The notes under the pieces: model-generated | Seen by the model: the letters and a program-made list of their open reading frames with translations, nothing else | Databases searched by the model: none | Told to the model about the DNA's origin: nothing | Origin: Thermomicrobiales bacterium | Lineage (GTDB): Bacteria; Chloroflexota; Chloroflexia; Thermomicrobiales; CADCWN01 | Assembly: GCA_030446685.1 (NCBI GenBank) | Contig: JAUJMV010000019.1 | Coordinates: 56,736 to 120,735, forward strand | Length of the DNA stretch: 64,000 bases | Reading direction: 5' to 3' | In this document: positions 45,067-54,889 of the stretch, piece by piece | Numbering within the stretch: position 1 is the first letter of the stretch | Layout of the letters: each line of letters starts with the position of its first letter | Translations under genes and position numbers: made by a program

Positions 45067-46194
45067 TCAATTCGTCCCCCGCGCGGCCAGGACGTGGTAC
45101 TTCCCGGTCTGCGCGAGGGTCGTCACGCGCCTGAAGTGCTCGCGCAGGCGCTGGTCGTAGGGGAGGAAGCGGTTGGCGACCAGCACCAGCGATCCGCCCG
45201 GCGCCAGGTGGCGCGTGGCCCCGTCGATCAGCGCGTGCGCGATCTCGTAGTCCACCGCCTTCCCGACGTGGAAGGGCGGGTTCGACACGATCAGGTCGTA
45301 CCGCCCCTCGCCGACCGCCCCGTACAGATCGCTCGGGAAGGCGCGGGCGCCGGCGACCCCGTTGCCGGCGATGTTCTCGCGCGCCGCCGCGACCGCCAGG
45401 AGGTCGGCGTCGATCAGATCGACCCCGGCCGCCCCCAGATGCGCCGCCACCAGGCCGATGATCCCGTAGCCGCAGCCGACATCGAGGACCCGCCCCCCCG
45501 CCGGCGCCGCCAGGTGCGCCAGCAGGAGCGCGGTCCCCTCGTCGAGCCGGTCGTGCGCGAAGACGCCCGGCAAGCTGCGGATCCGGAAGGTGGCGCCGCG
45601 CGCCTCCAGGTCGAACTCGTGCCAGGTGCCCGGCGCGATCCCCGGCTCCCGCGCCCAGCCCGGCGCGGGAGCCGCATCCGAACCGCCCGCGTGCTTCGTC
45701 GCGCGGGCGACCCGGTGGCGCTGCCGGTAGTCGATCAGCGCCACCTCCCCGAAGAGCGCGCCGGCATCCTCGATGATCGGGCGGATTCCCTGGTCGTTCG
45801 CCCCCGCCAGATAGAGCGCGCCGCCGGGGCGCAGCGCCGCCCGCGCCGCCGCCAGCCAGTGCCGCGCCAGTTGCCGGTCCTTCGGCATCGCCACCGCGAC
45901 GGCGTCGAACGTCGCCTCCCCCTCCGGCGGGACGGTCGGGTCGGGGCAGACCCGTGCCCCCACCAGCCCCTCGCGCGCCACGGCGTGCTCGGCGGCGGTC
46001 AGCGCGCGGTAATCGGCCTCGATCAGCCACAGCCCGCCGTCCGGCACGCGCCGCGCCAGCGCGACCGCCAGCGCCGCGCCGCCGCCGATCAGCAGCAGGC
46101 GCGCGTCGGACGCCGGCGCGACCGCCTCGGCCAGCAAGGTCCCCGCCGGCGTGAGCCGCCCCGCCCCCGCCAGTCCCGCCGCTGTACCCGTCAT
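45067..46194 (-). CDS. RsmC/RlmG-type rRNA methyltransferase-like protein
   Basis: A 375-residue class I methyltransferase with two similar halves. The N-terminal half lacks a clear SAM loop. The C-terminal half has [20 protein letters not shown] and the catalytic [15 protein letters not shown], as in RsmC and RlmG, which methylate guanine N2 in rRNA. The start ATG at 46194 has a GAGG close by. It is transcribed away from acylphosphatase. Confidence 0.85.
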   Translation of the reverse strand: MTGTAAGLAGAGRLTPAGTLLAEAVAPASDARLLLIGGGAALAVALARRVPDGGLWLIEADYRALTAAEHAVAREGLVGARVCPDPTVPPEGEATFDAVAVAMPKDRQLARHWLAAARAALRPGGALYLAGANDQGIRPIIEDAGALFGEVALIDYRQRHRVARATKHAGGSDAAPAPGWAREPGIAPGTWHEFDLEARGATFRIRSLPGVFAHDRLDEGTALLLAHLAAPAGGRVLDVGCGYGIIGLVAAHLGAAGVDLIDADLLAVAAARENIAGNGVAGARAFPSDLYGAVGEGRYDLIVSNPPFHVGKAVDYEIAHALIDGATRHLAPGGSLVLVANRFLPYDQRLREHFRRVTTLAQTGKYHVLAARGTN

Positions 46195-46390
46195 AACCTC
46201 ATCACCCGCATCGCGCCGCGGAGGGTATTGGCCTCCCCCCCGCCGATTTCCAGGCCAGGGCCAACCTGGGGTAGACTGTGGCCGCCGGGGCGGCGCGTGG
46301 GCCGTCGGCGGCATGCCGACTGTAGCGCATCGGCGGGAGCGGCGGCAAACGGGGGCGCCCCCGGCTGCCGCCGCGGCCAGGGCGGGCAGG

Positions 46391-46681
46391 ATGGGACAGG
46401 TCCGGGCGCGAGTGCTGGTCTCCGGGCTGGTCCAGGGCGTCTTCTTCCGCGACTCCACGCGGCGGCTGGCGATCGGGCTCGGCGTGACCGGCTGGGTCCG
46501 CAATCTGCCCGACGGCCGCGTCGAACTGCTGGCCGAGGGGCCGGACGGGGCCGTGCGCCGCCTCGTCGCCTGGTGCCACGACGGCCCCGCGGGCGCCGCC
46601 GTCCGCGACGTCGCCGTCGAGTGGGGCGACCCGCGCGGCGAGTTCGACCGCTTCACGATCGCCCGCACCCCGCCGCCCTGA
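46391..46681 (+). CDS. acyP: Acylphosphatase
   Basis: A 96-residue enzyme that hydrolyses acyl phosphates. The signature [18 protein letters not shown] contains the catalytic Arg, and [15 protein letters not shown] contains the catalytic Asn. Length is normal. Confidence 0.95.
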   Translation: MGQVRARVLVSGLVQGVFFRDSTRRLAIGLGVTGWVRNLPDGRVELLAEGPDGAVRRLVAWCHDGPAGAAVRDVAVEWGDPRGEFDRFTIARTPPP

Positions 46682-46754
46682 CCGCGGCGACAGCACGCAA
46701 CGCCGGTGATCGCGGCCCGGCGCGGCGTTGGGGGAGGCCGCTAACGTCGCACTT

Positions 46755-46890
46755 GTAGGGGCAGCCCCCCGTGGCTGCCCGCGTGGCCCTCCACCTACGC
46801 CCTCGGCGGGCCACCGCGGTGGTGCGGCTCGACGCAGCGCGCTGCCCGCCACATCGGAGATCGGGCGACGCGGGCTGCCACCGGGGGATG
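46755..46890. repeat. Degenerate GTAGGGGC-type element
   Basis: Begins GTAGGGGCAGCCCCCCGTGG, then CTGCCCGCG, like 8428 and 24506. The distal end (GCGGGCTGCCACCGGGGG) is a decayed inverted copy. It ends just before the serine hydrolase gene. Confidence 0.6.
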
Positions 46891-46912
46891 ACGCCAAGGA
46901 GAGAGGAGCGCG

Positions 46913-48529
46913 ATGCCGGACACGCAGGAAGCCTTCACCCACCTGGACCGGTTCGTCGCCGATCGGATGCGGGCCGACAACACCCCCGGCCTGGCTCTCG
47001 CGCTGACCGACCGCGAGCGCACCCTGCGGGTGGCGACCTACGGCTACGCCGACCTCGCCGCCCGCGCGCCGGTCACGCCCGAAACCCTCTTCGAGATCGG
47101 CTCGATCAGCAAATCCTTCACCTGCCTCGCGCTCCTCCAGCAGCGGGAGGCCGGGCGCCTCGACCTGCACCAGCCGGTGACGCGCTACCTGCCCTGGTTC
47201 GCCGTCCGCTCGCGCTACGACGCGCCGATCACCCCGCACCACCTGATGAGCCACACCGCGGGGATCATCCGCGGGAACGACTTCACCCCCGCCTCGCGCT
47301 ACGGCGCCTGGGCGCTGCGCGAGACCGCGACCGGTTCGCCCCCCGGCGCGCACTTCCACTACTCTAACGTCGGCTACACCGCGCTCGGCTACCTGCTGGA
47401 GGACCTGCTCGACCGCAGCTACGGCGACATCATCCGGTCGCGGATCCTCGACCCGCTCGGCATGGCCGCGACCGACCCGACGATCACCCACGACACCCGG
47501 CGGCGGCTGGCGGTCGGCCACACCCGCCTCTACGACGACCGCCCCGGCCACCCGAGCCACCCGCTCGTCCCGGCGACCTGGCTCGAATACGCCGCCGGCG
47601 ACGGCAGCATCGCCTCCACCCCCGCCGACATGGCCGCCTACGCGCGCCTCCTGCTCAACCGGGGGCGCGGGCCGCGCGGCCCCTTGATCTCGGAGGAGAG
47701 CTTCGCCCTCCTGATCGAGCGCGTCGTGCCGGCTGGCGACGGGGCCTGGTACGGCTACGGCCTGTCGGTCGGCGAGGAGGGGGGGCGGCAGACGATCGGC
47801 CACGGCGGCGGCATGGTCGGCTACCTGTCGATGCTGCTCCTCGACCCCGACGCCGGCCTCGGGGCGCTCGCCCTGGTCAACGGCCCCGGCGACCCGACCG
47901 CCGTCGCCCGCTACGCGCTCGATCTCCTGCGCGCCGCGCGCGCCGGCGACCCCCTGCCCGACCCGCCCCCGGTCAAAGACCGGACCGCCGTAGACAACGC
48001 CGCCGACTATGCCGGCCCCTACCGCGCGGGCGACCGCGCGCTCGCCCTCGTCGCCGAGGGAGATCGCCTCCTCCTCCAGCACGGCGGCGCGCGCATCGCG
48101 CTGGAGCGGCGCGGCCCCGACAGCTTCTTCGTCGCCCACCCCGACTTCGCCCTCTCCCTGCTGCGCTTCGGCCGCGAAGACGGCACGGTGGTCGAGGCGT
48201 TCCATGGCCCCGACTGGTACGCCGGCGAGCGGTACCGCGGCCCGGCGACCTTCGACCTGCCCCCGGCCTGGCGGGCTTACCCCGGCCTCTACCGCTCCCA
48301 CAACCCCTGGCTGCCGGCCCTGCGCGTCGTCCCGCGCAAGGACCGGCTCGTGCTCGGCTTCCCCGCCTGGGGCGTCGAGCAGCCGCTGGTCCCGCTCGCC
48401 GGCGACGAGTTCCGCGTCGGCGCGGAGGAGCACCTGCCGGAGCGCGCCCGCTTTGACACGATCGTCGGCGGGCAGGCCCTGCGCCTCGACTTCGCCGGCG
48501 CCGGCTACTACCGCGCCCTGGCGCCGTAG
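46913..48529 (+). CDS. Serine hydrolase, class C beta-lactamase-like
   Basis: A 538-residue enzyme of the beta-lactamase/DD-peptidase fold. The SxxK motif is SISK (Ser64, Lys67), the YxN motif is YSN (about 150-152), and the third motif is GHGGG. The C-terminal third (about 370-538) is a separate beta-rich domain often seen in esterase/peptidase relatives. No signal peptide is visible, so it is probably cytosolic. Resistance to drugs is not implied. AGGAG lies before the ATG. Confidence 0.9.
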   Translation: MPDTQEAFTHLDRFVADRMRADNTPGLALALTDRERTLRVATYGYADLAARAPVTPETLFEIGSISKSFTCLALLQQREAGRLDLHQPVTRYLPWFAVRSRYDAPITPHHLMSHTAGIIRGNDFTPASRYGAWALRETATGSPPGAHFHYSNVGYTALGYLLEDLLDRSYGDIIRSRILDPLGMAATDPTITHDTRRRLAVGHTRLYDDRPGHPSHPLVPATWLEYAAGDGSIASTPADMAAYARLLLNRGRGPRGPLISEESFALLIERVVPAGDGAWYGYGLSVGEEGGRQTIGHGGGMVGYLSMLLLDPDAGLGALALVNGPGDPTAVARYALDLLRAARAGDPLPDPPPVKDRTAVDNAADYAGPYRAGDRALALVAEGDRLLLQHGGARIALERRGPDSFFVAHPDFALSLLRFGREDGTVVEAFHGPDWYAGERYRGPATFDLPPAWRAYPGLYRSHNPWLPALRVVPRKDRLVLGFPAWGVEQPLVPLAGDEFRVGAEEHLPERARFDTIVGGQALRLDFAGAGYYRALAP

Positions 48530-48558
48530 TGCCGGATCAGAGCGCCTGTGGGGCGTTG

Positions 48559-48838
48559 GTAGGGGCGGGGTCCAAACCATTGGCTCCAACTAATTCGCAT
48601 TTTCGGCGGTGGAACGCCGAAAACCGACGCTCTCCTGCCCTCACCGTAGCCTCTGGGAGGCCCCGTGTCAAGCGCCCGCAACCGGCGGCACCCCGGCGAT
48701 CGCGCCTTTCGCGTGCTGCCGCGCCGATCACGCCACGCCCGTCCGCTGCTCCAAGCGGCGCGGCAGCAGGCGAAACGGTCGGACGACAGGTGTACGGACA
48801 GAAATAGTTGGAGTAGATGGTTTGAAACCCGCCCCTAC
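48559..48838. repeat. GTAGGGGC-type long inverted element (GGTTTGAAACCCGCCC core)
   Basis: Left end GTAGGGGCGGGGTCCAAACC...TTGGCTCCAACTA and right end TAGTTGGAG...GGTTTGAAACCCGCCCCTAC are inverted copies about 35 bases long. About 190 bases of unrelated sequence lie between. It fills the 350-base gap between the serine hydrolase and the HEAT-like gene. No transposase is encoded. Confidence 0.8.
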
Positions 48839-48879
48839 AGAACCGCTGACCTGTCCTGATCCTGGAACTGGAGCTACCG

Positions 48880-49761
48880 ATGGTGAAAGGGCGCGACGCC
48901 GCGCGGGCCAAGCTGGAGCGCCTGCGGAGCCTCGACGGGGCGCCGGAGGAGCAGATCGCGCTCGCCAGTCGCCTCGTCGCGTCCGAGCGGAACGTTGACG
49001 TTGTCCAGGCGGCGGTGGCCGTCCTCGCGGCGCGGGCCGACCCCGCGCTGCGCCCCGTCCTGCTGCGCCGCTACGCCGACTGCGACCGCGACGGCACCCG
49101 GCGCGACCCCGGCGGCGCCCTCCGTGCCGCCATCCTGGCGGCCCTGCGCCCGCTCCTGCTGCCCGAGGACGTGCCGCTCCTGGCGCGGGCGACCGCGACC
49201 TACGAGTTCCTCTACGGCGAGAGCACCGGCGACCTCCGCGCGGCGGGGCTGCTCGCGCTCAACGAGGTCGACCACGTCCTTGCCGCCTATCACGCCGCCC
49301 GCCTCCTGACCGACGGCTACACCTCGATCATGTCCGGCGAGCCGGCCGTCACCGCCGCGCGCGTGCTGGCCGCGCAGGATCAGCGCCTGCCGCTCTACGC
49401 CTATGTGACCCGCGACGAGGGCGGCGTCGCGGACGTGCTCGCCGAGTGCCTGCGCGGCCTCGTCCCGCTGCCCGCCTCGCTCCTCCCCGCGCTCGTCGAG
49501 GGGTACCGCGAGAGCGCCGACGAGATCGTCCTGCTCGGCCTCTTCGACCTGCTCCTGGCTCACGAGACCCGCGCCGACTATACGGGCTTCCTCCTCGACT
49601 TCCTGCGCGCCACCCGGCACGACAACATCTTCCGTTACCTCGTCAACACCATCATCGCCGGCCGCCAGCCCGACCTGATCGCCCATCTCGAAGCCCTCGC
49701 CGCCGCCGAGCGCGACTCCCGCAAGCGCGACATCCTCCTCGCGGCGCTCGCCCTGCGCTGA
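48880..49761 (+). CDS. HEAT-repeat-like protein
   Basis: A 293-residue, almost wholly helical protein with repeated Leu/Ala-rich helix pairs such as NVDVVQAAVAVLAARADPALRPVLLRR and DLRAAGLLALNEVDHVLAAYHAARLL. The pattern is that of HEAT or armadillo scaffolds. No catalytic residues are recognised. The 230 bases that follow contain no clear gene. Confidence 0.65.
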   Translation: MVKGRDAARAKLERLRSLDGAPEEQIALASRLVASERNVDVVQAAVAVLAARADPALRPVLLRRYADCDRDGTRRDPGGALRAAILAALRPLLLPEDVPLLARATATYEFLYGESTGDLRAAGLLALNEVDHVLAAYHAARLLTDGYTSIMSGEPAVTAARVLAAQDQRLPLYAYVTRDEGGVADVLAECLRGLVPLPASLLPALVEGYRESADEIVLLGLFDLLLAHETRADYTGFLLDFLRATRHDNIFRYLVNTIIAGRQPDLIAHLEALAAAERDSRKRDILLAALALR

Positions 49762-49991
49762 CGCCGCCGCATTGTGAATAGTTGCCGCGACGGGAGGAGG
49801 AACGATGACACCCCGCGCGTCGTCCAGACCTCCTTGGCCTCGTTCCACTTGCGGTTGGCGGGAGTACCCGCCGTCGGGAGAGGGACGACTGCGGGGTTAC
49901 GCCGACGTTGTCTACAGCGGCCAGCGCCTACGTGGTCAACGTCGCGGGCGCCAGGCGCGAAGGAAGTCGCTACACGGCGTGCGGTGCGCGC

Positions 49992-50306
49992 TTACTGCGG
50001 GTTGGCTGCGGGCGTGGAGCCCCGTTCGTATGGGAGCGGGAGCGGGGATGCGGCGCGATCGGCGGAGCCGCCATCACTTGCCGAACCGGCGGCAAGCAGC
50101 TTCACCGCATCGTCATACGCCCGGTTCCCACTCACCCCTTTCCCCGTCGTCCAGGCGGTCGCGTCGAGGTGCCGCGTGGCGAAGAGTTCCGCGTAGCCCC
50201 GCCGGCCGAGGTCGACCGCCGCGCAGAGCGTGCGGACCGCCGGATTGGCCTCCCAATGGCGCAACGCATGAAGGTAATACTGTACTAATTGCTCGTGCGT
50301 GACCAT
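49992..50306 (-). CDS. Hypothetical small protein
   Basis: A 104-residue protein, MVTHEQLVQYYLHALRHWEA at the start, helical for about 75 residues, then a Ser/Ala/Pro-rich tail. AGGAG lies upstream of the ATG. No family recognised. The 390 bases before the sigma factor gene are less GC-rich in part (50455-50495) and may hold a promoter, but no clear boxes are seen. Confidence 0.5.
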   Translation of the reverse strand: MVTHEQLVQYYLHALRHWEANPAVRTLCAAVDLGRRGYAELFATRHLDATAWTTGKGVSGNRAYDDAVKLLAAGSASDGGSADRAASPLPLPYERGSTPAANPQ

Positions 50307-50693
50307 CACTACTCCTGAGCGGGTCGAAACAATGGGCGGAGCTGTGCCGCCTCTCGCCCGAGTGGCGAACCACTCCGTAGTTGCTCGGGCCGCCGTGAAA
50401 AGGCTTCTTCCGGTGTCCCTCCGCGGACCGCCGTGGCGAACGCAGGATGCGTGCCAACGAGTATTATTCAGCGTCAATTGTCGGATATTAGTGCAAGGAG
50501 GGCGAACCTTCCGGGGCGCCGGACGGGGGCGGTGTCTGCCGGCGTTCGGACTGGGGTCGCCCGCCACCTGTAGTCGCGCCTGTCGGCGAGAGATTGCCCC
50601 TCGCGGGGGCGTTATATCCCCCCACCCGCCGCGTTTGTATAGGTGACGACTTTCGGCGTGGTGAGCGCCGCCCGCCGGCAGGAGTGGTGGACG

Positions 50694-51287
50694 ATGACGC
50701 ACCCCCGCCCCCAGGCGACCGACGCCGCGAGGCCCGCCCTCCGCGTGCTGGCCGAGCCGGAGCCGGACGATGCGGCGCTCGTCGTCGCCGCCCAGGCCGA
50801 CCCCCACGCCTTCGCGCCCCTCTACGCCCGCTACGTCGGGCCGGTCTACCGCTACTGCGCCGCCCGCCTCGACAGCCGCGAGGCCGCCGAGGACGCCACC
50901 GCCGAGGTCTTCGCCCGCGTCCTGGCCGCGCTGGCCCGCTACCGCGACGGGTCCTTCGCCGCCTGGCTCTTCCGCATCGCCCACAACGTCGTCGCCGACC
51001 TCCACCCCCTCGCCGCCGCCGGCGACCCGCCCGACCCCGGCCGCACCGCCGAGGAGGAGGCGGTGGCCGGCGCCGAGCGGGCGGCGCTCTGGGCGGCGCT
51101 GGCGACCCTGCCCGACGATCAGCGCGCGACGATCGAGCCTGCAACTGCTCGGCTGGCCCGACGAGCTGATCGCCGGCGCGCTCGGCAAGAGCTCCCGCCG
51201 CCGTGCGGATGCTGCGCTACCGCGCGCACCGCCGGCTCCGCCTGCTGCTCGATCCGCGCCGGACCCACCGGGACGGCCCCCTCATGA
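50694..51287 (+). CDS. ECF-type RNA polymerase sigma factor, frameshifted
   Basis: Region 2 is clear: PLYARYVGPVYRYCAARL, EAAEDATAEVFARVLAAL and AAWLFRIAHNVVADLH. Region 4 follows in pieces: LPDDQRATI, then in other frames LQLLGWPDELIAGALGKS and AAVRMLRYRAHRRLRLLL. At least two frameshifts lie at about 51135 and 51195. CAGGAG precedes the ATG. A TGA at 51285-51287, in the frame of the start, overlaps the ATG of the next frame, a usual arrangement for a sigma factor and its partner. Confidence 0.8.
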   Translation: MTHPRPQATDAARPALRVLAEPEPDDAALVVAAQADPHAFAPLYARYVGPVYRYCAARLDSREAAEDATAEVFARVLAALARYRDGSFAAWLFRIAHNVVADLHPLAAAGDPPDPGRTAEEEAVAGAERAALWAALATLPDDQRATIEPATARLARRADRRRARQELPPPCGCCATARTAGSACCSIRAGPTGTAPS

Positions 51288-51450
51288 CCGAACAGGAAGC
51301 GCAGGCGGCCCTCCTCGCGGCCTACCGCGCCGCCCTGGCCGGCGACCCCGCGGCCCCACCGCCGGACGGTCTCTGACCCGGCCCTCGCCGCGGTCGCGCG
51401 CCGCCTCGCAAAAGGAGCCCGCCGGCGCCGAACCCGCCGCCGCCTTCGTC
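51284..51450 (+). CDS. Short reading frame after the sigma factor, frameshifted
   Basis: ATG at 51284 starts MTEQEAQAALLAAYRAALAG, reaching a stop at 51374-51376; one extra base would restore DPALAAVARRLAKGARRRR. It could be the start of an anti-sigma factor or regulatory partner, but no zinc-binding or membrane part can be confirmed. Confidence 0.35.
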
Positions 51451-51565
51451 GCTGATCTGGCGCGGCGCCCGGTCTGCCCGATGCCCCGGCCCCCGCGCCG
51501 CCGGGCAACCGCCCCCGGCCCCGCGCCGGTCGCGCCGCGCCGCCCGCCCTGGCCGGTCCTCCGCG

Positions 51566-52833
51566 GTGGCGGGGCTGGCCGGCGCGGGGCGCGGGCGCGC
51601 GACGCCGCCTCGTGAGGCCCGCGCCCTCCACGGGCCCTGGCGCCGCCCCGACTTCCTCAAGTTCTGGGCCGGCCAGACGATCTCCTCGCCGGCGACCAGA
51701 TCTCCGCGCTGGCCTTCCGCCTCGTCGCGATCGTCACCCTCGGCGCTGGCGCGGCCCAGGTCGGCCTCGCCACCGCCGGGAGCGCCCTCCTCCTGGTGGG
51801 GCTCTTCGCCGGGGTCCTGGCCGACCGGGTCCGTCGCCGCCCCCTCCTGATCGCCGACCTCGGGCGCGCGGCCGTCCTCGGTTCGATCCCCCTCGCCGCG
51901 CTTGGCCTGCTGACCATGCCCTACCTCTACGCGTCGCCTCCTGGCCGGCGCCCTCGGGGTTCGCTTCAACGCCGCCTACGGCGCCTACCTCCCCACCCTG
52001 GTGCCGCGCGCGGCGCTGGTCGAGGGCAACAGCAAGCTGACGATGACCCGATCGGTCGCGCAGATCGCCGGGCCGGGCCTCGCCGGGCGCCCCCCGTGCA
52101 GCTCCTCACCGCGCCGGTGGCGCTCCTCCTCGACGCCGCCTCCTACCCGGCTCGGACCCTCGTCTTCGGGCTGATCCGCGCCCCGGAACCCGCCCCACCA
52201 TCCCCGCCGGCACGCCGCGGCCTCTGGCGCGACATCCGCGAGGGGCTGCGCCTGGTCGCTGCGCGGCCCCTCCTGCGCGCCAGCGCCGGCAGCGCCGCCA
52301 CCTACAACTTCTTCAACAGCGCCCTGAACGCCCTCAGCCTCCTCTACCTGGTCCGCGCGCTCGCCTCGCCCCGCCGCCATCGGCCTGATCCTCGCCGCGA
52401 CCGGCCCCGGCAGCCTCCTCGGCGCGCCCCTGGCCGTGCGCGTGGCCTGGCGCGTCGGCCTCGGCCCGGCGATGATCGGCGGCCTCGCTCCCGGCCGGCG
52501 GCGCCAAACTCCGGCCCCTCGCCGGCGGCCCCCGTCCTCGTCGTCCCGGCCCTTGTCGCCGCCGGGTTCCTCAACGGGTTCGGCCAGCCCCTCTACAACA
52601 TCAACCAGGTCAGCCCGCGCCAGGCCGTCACCCCCGACGCCATGCAGGGGCGCGTCGGGGCCACCATGCAATTCCCCGCCGGCGCCGGCGCCCCGCTCGG
52701 CGCGGCTCCCCGGCGGCCCCTCGGCGCGGCCCGGCGTCCGTGCCGCGCTCGCCATAACCGCGTTCGGCACCCTCCTCGCCTGCCTCTGGCCCCTCGCCTC
52801 CCCATCCGCACCCTCCGCGAACCCCCGGCATGA
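51566..52833 (+). CDS. Major facilitator superfamily transporter, multiply frameshifted
   Basis: Pieces from all three frames assemble into an MFS exporter of the enterobactin-exporter-like group: WRRPDFLKFWAGQTIS, LVGLFAGVLADRVRRRPLLIADL (loop 2-3 motif), VPRAALVEGNSKLTMTRSVAQIAGP, LLLDAASYPARTLVFGLIRAPEP, WRDIREGLRLVAARPLLRA, NQVSPRQAVTPDAMQGRVGA. At least five breaks occur in 1.3 kb. The breaks are mostly single-base and lie in GC runs. Substrate unknown. Confidence 0.75.
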
Positions 52834-52926
52834 GCGCCCCCCCGGCCTCCTGACCTCGGGGAGAGAAGACGGCGGGAACGGCTCTGTGGCCCACTCCCCC
52901 AAGGCGGCTAGCGGGACGACTCGACC

Positions 52927-52953
52927 TTCTCCCCCAGAATTGGGGGGCCGGGG
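52927..52953. repeat. Palindromic C-run/G-run intergenic repeat, copy 2
   Basis: TTCTCCCCCAGAATTGGGGG then GCCGGGG, the same unit as at 684, 53001 and 59130. Confidence 0.7.
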
Positions 52954-53000
52954 CACTCCTTCCGCGCCTTCGCTCACCCTCGCCCTCCGCCCACCTTCCC

Positions 53001-53030
53001 TTCTCCCCCAAAGTTGGGGGGCCGGGGGGG
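53001..53030. repeat. Palindromic C-run/G-run intergenic repeat, copy 3
   Basis: TTCTCCCCCAAAGTTGGGGG then GCCGGGG. It ends about 10 bases before the -35 box of the histidine leader promoter. Confidence 0.7.
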
Positions 53031-53039
53031 CTGTCCCGC

Positions 53040-53068
53040 TTGCGTCTCGCCGCCCGATTCGCTATCCT
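53040..53068 (+). promoter_or_regulatory. Promoter of the histidine leader
   Basis: TTGCGT, a 17-base spacer and TATCCT. A start site seven bases later would fall on the ATG of the leader reading frame (53075), which would make the leader transcript nearly or fully leaderless. Confidence 0.5.
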
Positions 53069-53074
53069 AGCCCC

Positions 53075-53232
53075 ATGAACGATCTCGCGCCTTGCGCGCC
53101 CGTCGCCGGCCCGGCCCATCATCACCCGCTCCACCCCCACGCTGGTGGAGGCCAGGCACGTCCGCGCGGGCTGACGATCGCGCCAGGACGATCCGGGATT
53201 CCCACCGCACACACGGCGCGGTGGGCTTTTTT
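53075..53232 (+). promoter_or_regulatory. Putative histidine attenuator: His-rich leader peptide plus terminator
   Basis: An ATG at 53075 opens MNDLAPCAPVAGPA followed by HHHPLHPH (codons at 53117-53140), five His codons in eight. A GGTGG at 53144-53148 could pair with CCACC in the 5' arm of the terminator at 53201 and so act as part of an antiterminator. This is the layout of a his attenuator: ribosome stalling on scarce His-tRNA would free the downstream genes. As sequenced the frame stays open to 53257, past the terminator; an indel may hide the true stop. No T-box motif is seen. Confidence 0.6.
53201..53232 (+). terminator. Intrinsic terminator in the histidine leader
   Basis: CCCACCGC (53201-53208) pairs with GCGGTGGG (53218-53225), then C and six T. 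A T6 tract right after a GC stem is very rare in this window, which supports a regulatory role. Confidence 0.75.
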
Positions 53233-53324
53233 ATGCGCGACGAATCGGGGAGAGTGAGAACGTGACACGGTGAGCGAGCAGCAGCGCAGCTCCGGCACGG
53301 CCTGGGAATGGTCCCAGTCGCCAT

Positions 53325-53353
53325 TCCGCAATCCGCAATCCGCAATCCGCAAC
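53325..53353. repeat. Heptamer array (CGCAATC), single arm
   Basis: Three to four CGCAATC units just upstream of the HisRS-like gene. Same unit as the right arm at 1590-1624; no left arm here. Confidence 0.75.
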
Positions 53354-53369
53354 CGACCGGGTGCGCGGG

Positions 53370-54889
53370 ATGGCCGACGTCGGCCCGGCGGAACGGGCGT
53401 TCCGCGCGCGCCTCCTGGCCGACCTTGAGCGCCACTTCGCCGCGCACGGCTACCGCATGGTCGACACGCCGGTGGTCGAGGCGACCGAACTCTTCCTCCG
53501 CAAATCGGGCGAGGAGCGCGCGGCGCAGATGTACGCCTTCGAGTACCGCAACCGCCAGATCGCGCTGCGCCCCGAGTTCACCGCCTCGGTCGTCCGCGCC
53601 TACGTCGCCCAGTGGCAGGGCCTGCTGCTGCCGCTGCGCCTGGCCTACCACGGCCCGGTCTTCCGCTACGAGAAGCCCCAGGCCGGGCGCTCCCGCCAGT
53701 ACACCGAGGCCGGCGTCGAACTGCTCGGCGCCGCTGGCCCCGCCGCCGACGCCGAGGTGATCCACCTCGCGCTCGCCGGATTGGGAAACCCTCGGGCTGC
53801 GCGACTGCGCGCCGCGCCTCGGGCATCTCGGCGTCGTCGGCTTCCTCGACTCGCTGCCGCTCGACGAGCGCGTGCGCGACTGGTTCCTCTGGAGCATGGA
53901 GCTGCGCGCGCGCGGCGACGCCGGCCTGCACCGTGGCCTCCGCGCCCTGCTGCCCCCCGACGACGCGGCCGAGATCGCCGGCACGCCGGTCGGCGCGGCG
54001 CGAACGTTGACCCCATCGCCGACGCCGGCGCTCGCCGTGCCGTCGCTCGACGACCTCGACCTCGCCGGGATGAGCGATTGGCGTGCGCGCGCGACGGTGA
54101 CGAGCGTCTTGCGCGGCGTCGGCGTCGGCTCCGCGGCGGCAACCGCCCCCCGGAGGAGATCGTCGAGCGCCTGCTGCTGAAGCTGCGCCGCCCCCGCCTC
54201 CGGTTCGACTCGCGGCGGCGCTCGCCTTCCTGCGCCGGCTGGTCGCCCCTCCAGGGCGCGCCTGCGGCCGTCCTGCGCGATCTGCGCGCCCTGCTGGCCG
54301 ATTACCGCCTCGACCAATCCCCCGTCGCCGAACTGGAGGAAGTCCTGGCCCTCCCGCGCTCTACGGCCACGACGAGCGGATCACCCTTGACCTCGGCCTC
54401 GGGCGCGGCCTGCACTACTACACCGGCATCCTCTTCGAGGTCTACGACGGGCGGGACGGCCTGCAGCCCTGCGGCGCGGGGCGCTACGACGACCTGGCCC
54501 AAGTCCTCGGCGCGCGCGGCTCCGTCCCCGCCTCCGGCTTCACCTACGGCGTCGAGCGCCTGGCCTGGCCGGCCCTCGCGCGCGGCGCCCCTGCCCCCGA
54601 CCCCCCGCCGCCGACGTCCTCGTCTGCGGCGACCAGGGGCGACGATGGCCGACCTGATCCCGCTGGCCGAGGCGCTGCGCGGTGCCGGCTGGCGCGCTGG
54701 TTTCGACCTGCGCGGCGCGGCCTCGCCGCCAACCTCTCCCACGCCGACCGCACCCGCATCGCCCACGTCGCGATCCTCGGCGCGGCCGAGCGCGCCGCCG
54801 GCGTCGTCGCCTGGCGCACCTTCGCCACCCGCGCCGAGGAGCGCCTGCCCCTCACCGAACTGTTGAAGAGCGTGGAGCGTGAAGCGTAG
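53370..54889 (+). CDS. hisZ: HisRS-like protein (HisZ or histidyl-tRNA synthetase), multiply frameshifted
   Basis: Class II synthetase-type protein. Motif 1 region LLADLERHFAAHGYRMVDTP; motif 2 YHGPVFRYEKPQAGRSRQYTE; then GRGLHYYTGILFEVYDG, CGAGRYDDLAQVLG and FTYGVERLAWPALARG. A C-terminal anticodon-binding-like domain (MADLIPLAEALRGAGWRAGFDLRG...HVAILG) ends LLKSVEREA inside a heptamer array. HisZ, the regulatory partner of short HisG, usually lacks this last domain, so a true or recent HisS paralog is possible. At least five frameshifts. Place just before hisG favours a histidine-related role. Confidence 0.75.

Noticed and set aside
46913-48529. Antibiotic-resistance beta-lactamase
   Set aside because: The motifs are those of the broad serine-hydrolase family, no signal peptide is present, and the extra C-terminal domain fits esterase/peptidase relatives.
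48620-48830. Gene inside the long inverted element, as in a small transposon
   Set aside because: The reading frames there are short, lack ribosome sites and show no transposase motif.
50500-50640. Small structured RNA or tRNA in the gap before the sigma factor
   Set aside because: Some stems can be drawn but no cloverleaf, CCA end or known RNA motif is visible.
53075-53232. T-box riboswitch before the histidine genes
   Set aside because: No AGGGTGG-type T-box sequence or specifier loop could be found; the run of His codons fits a leader peptide better.
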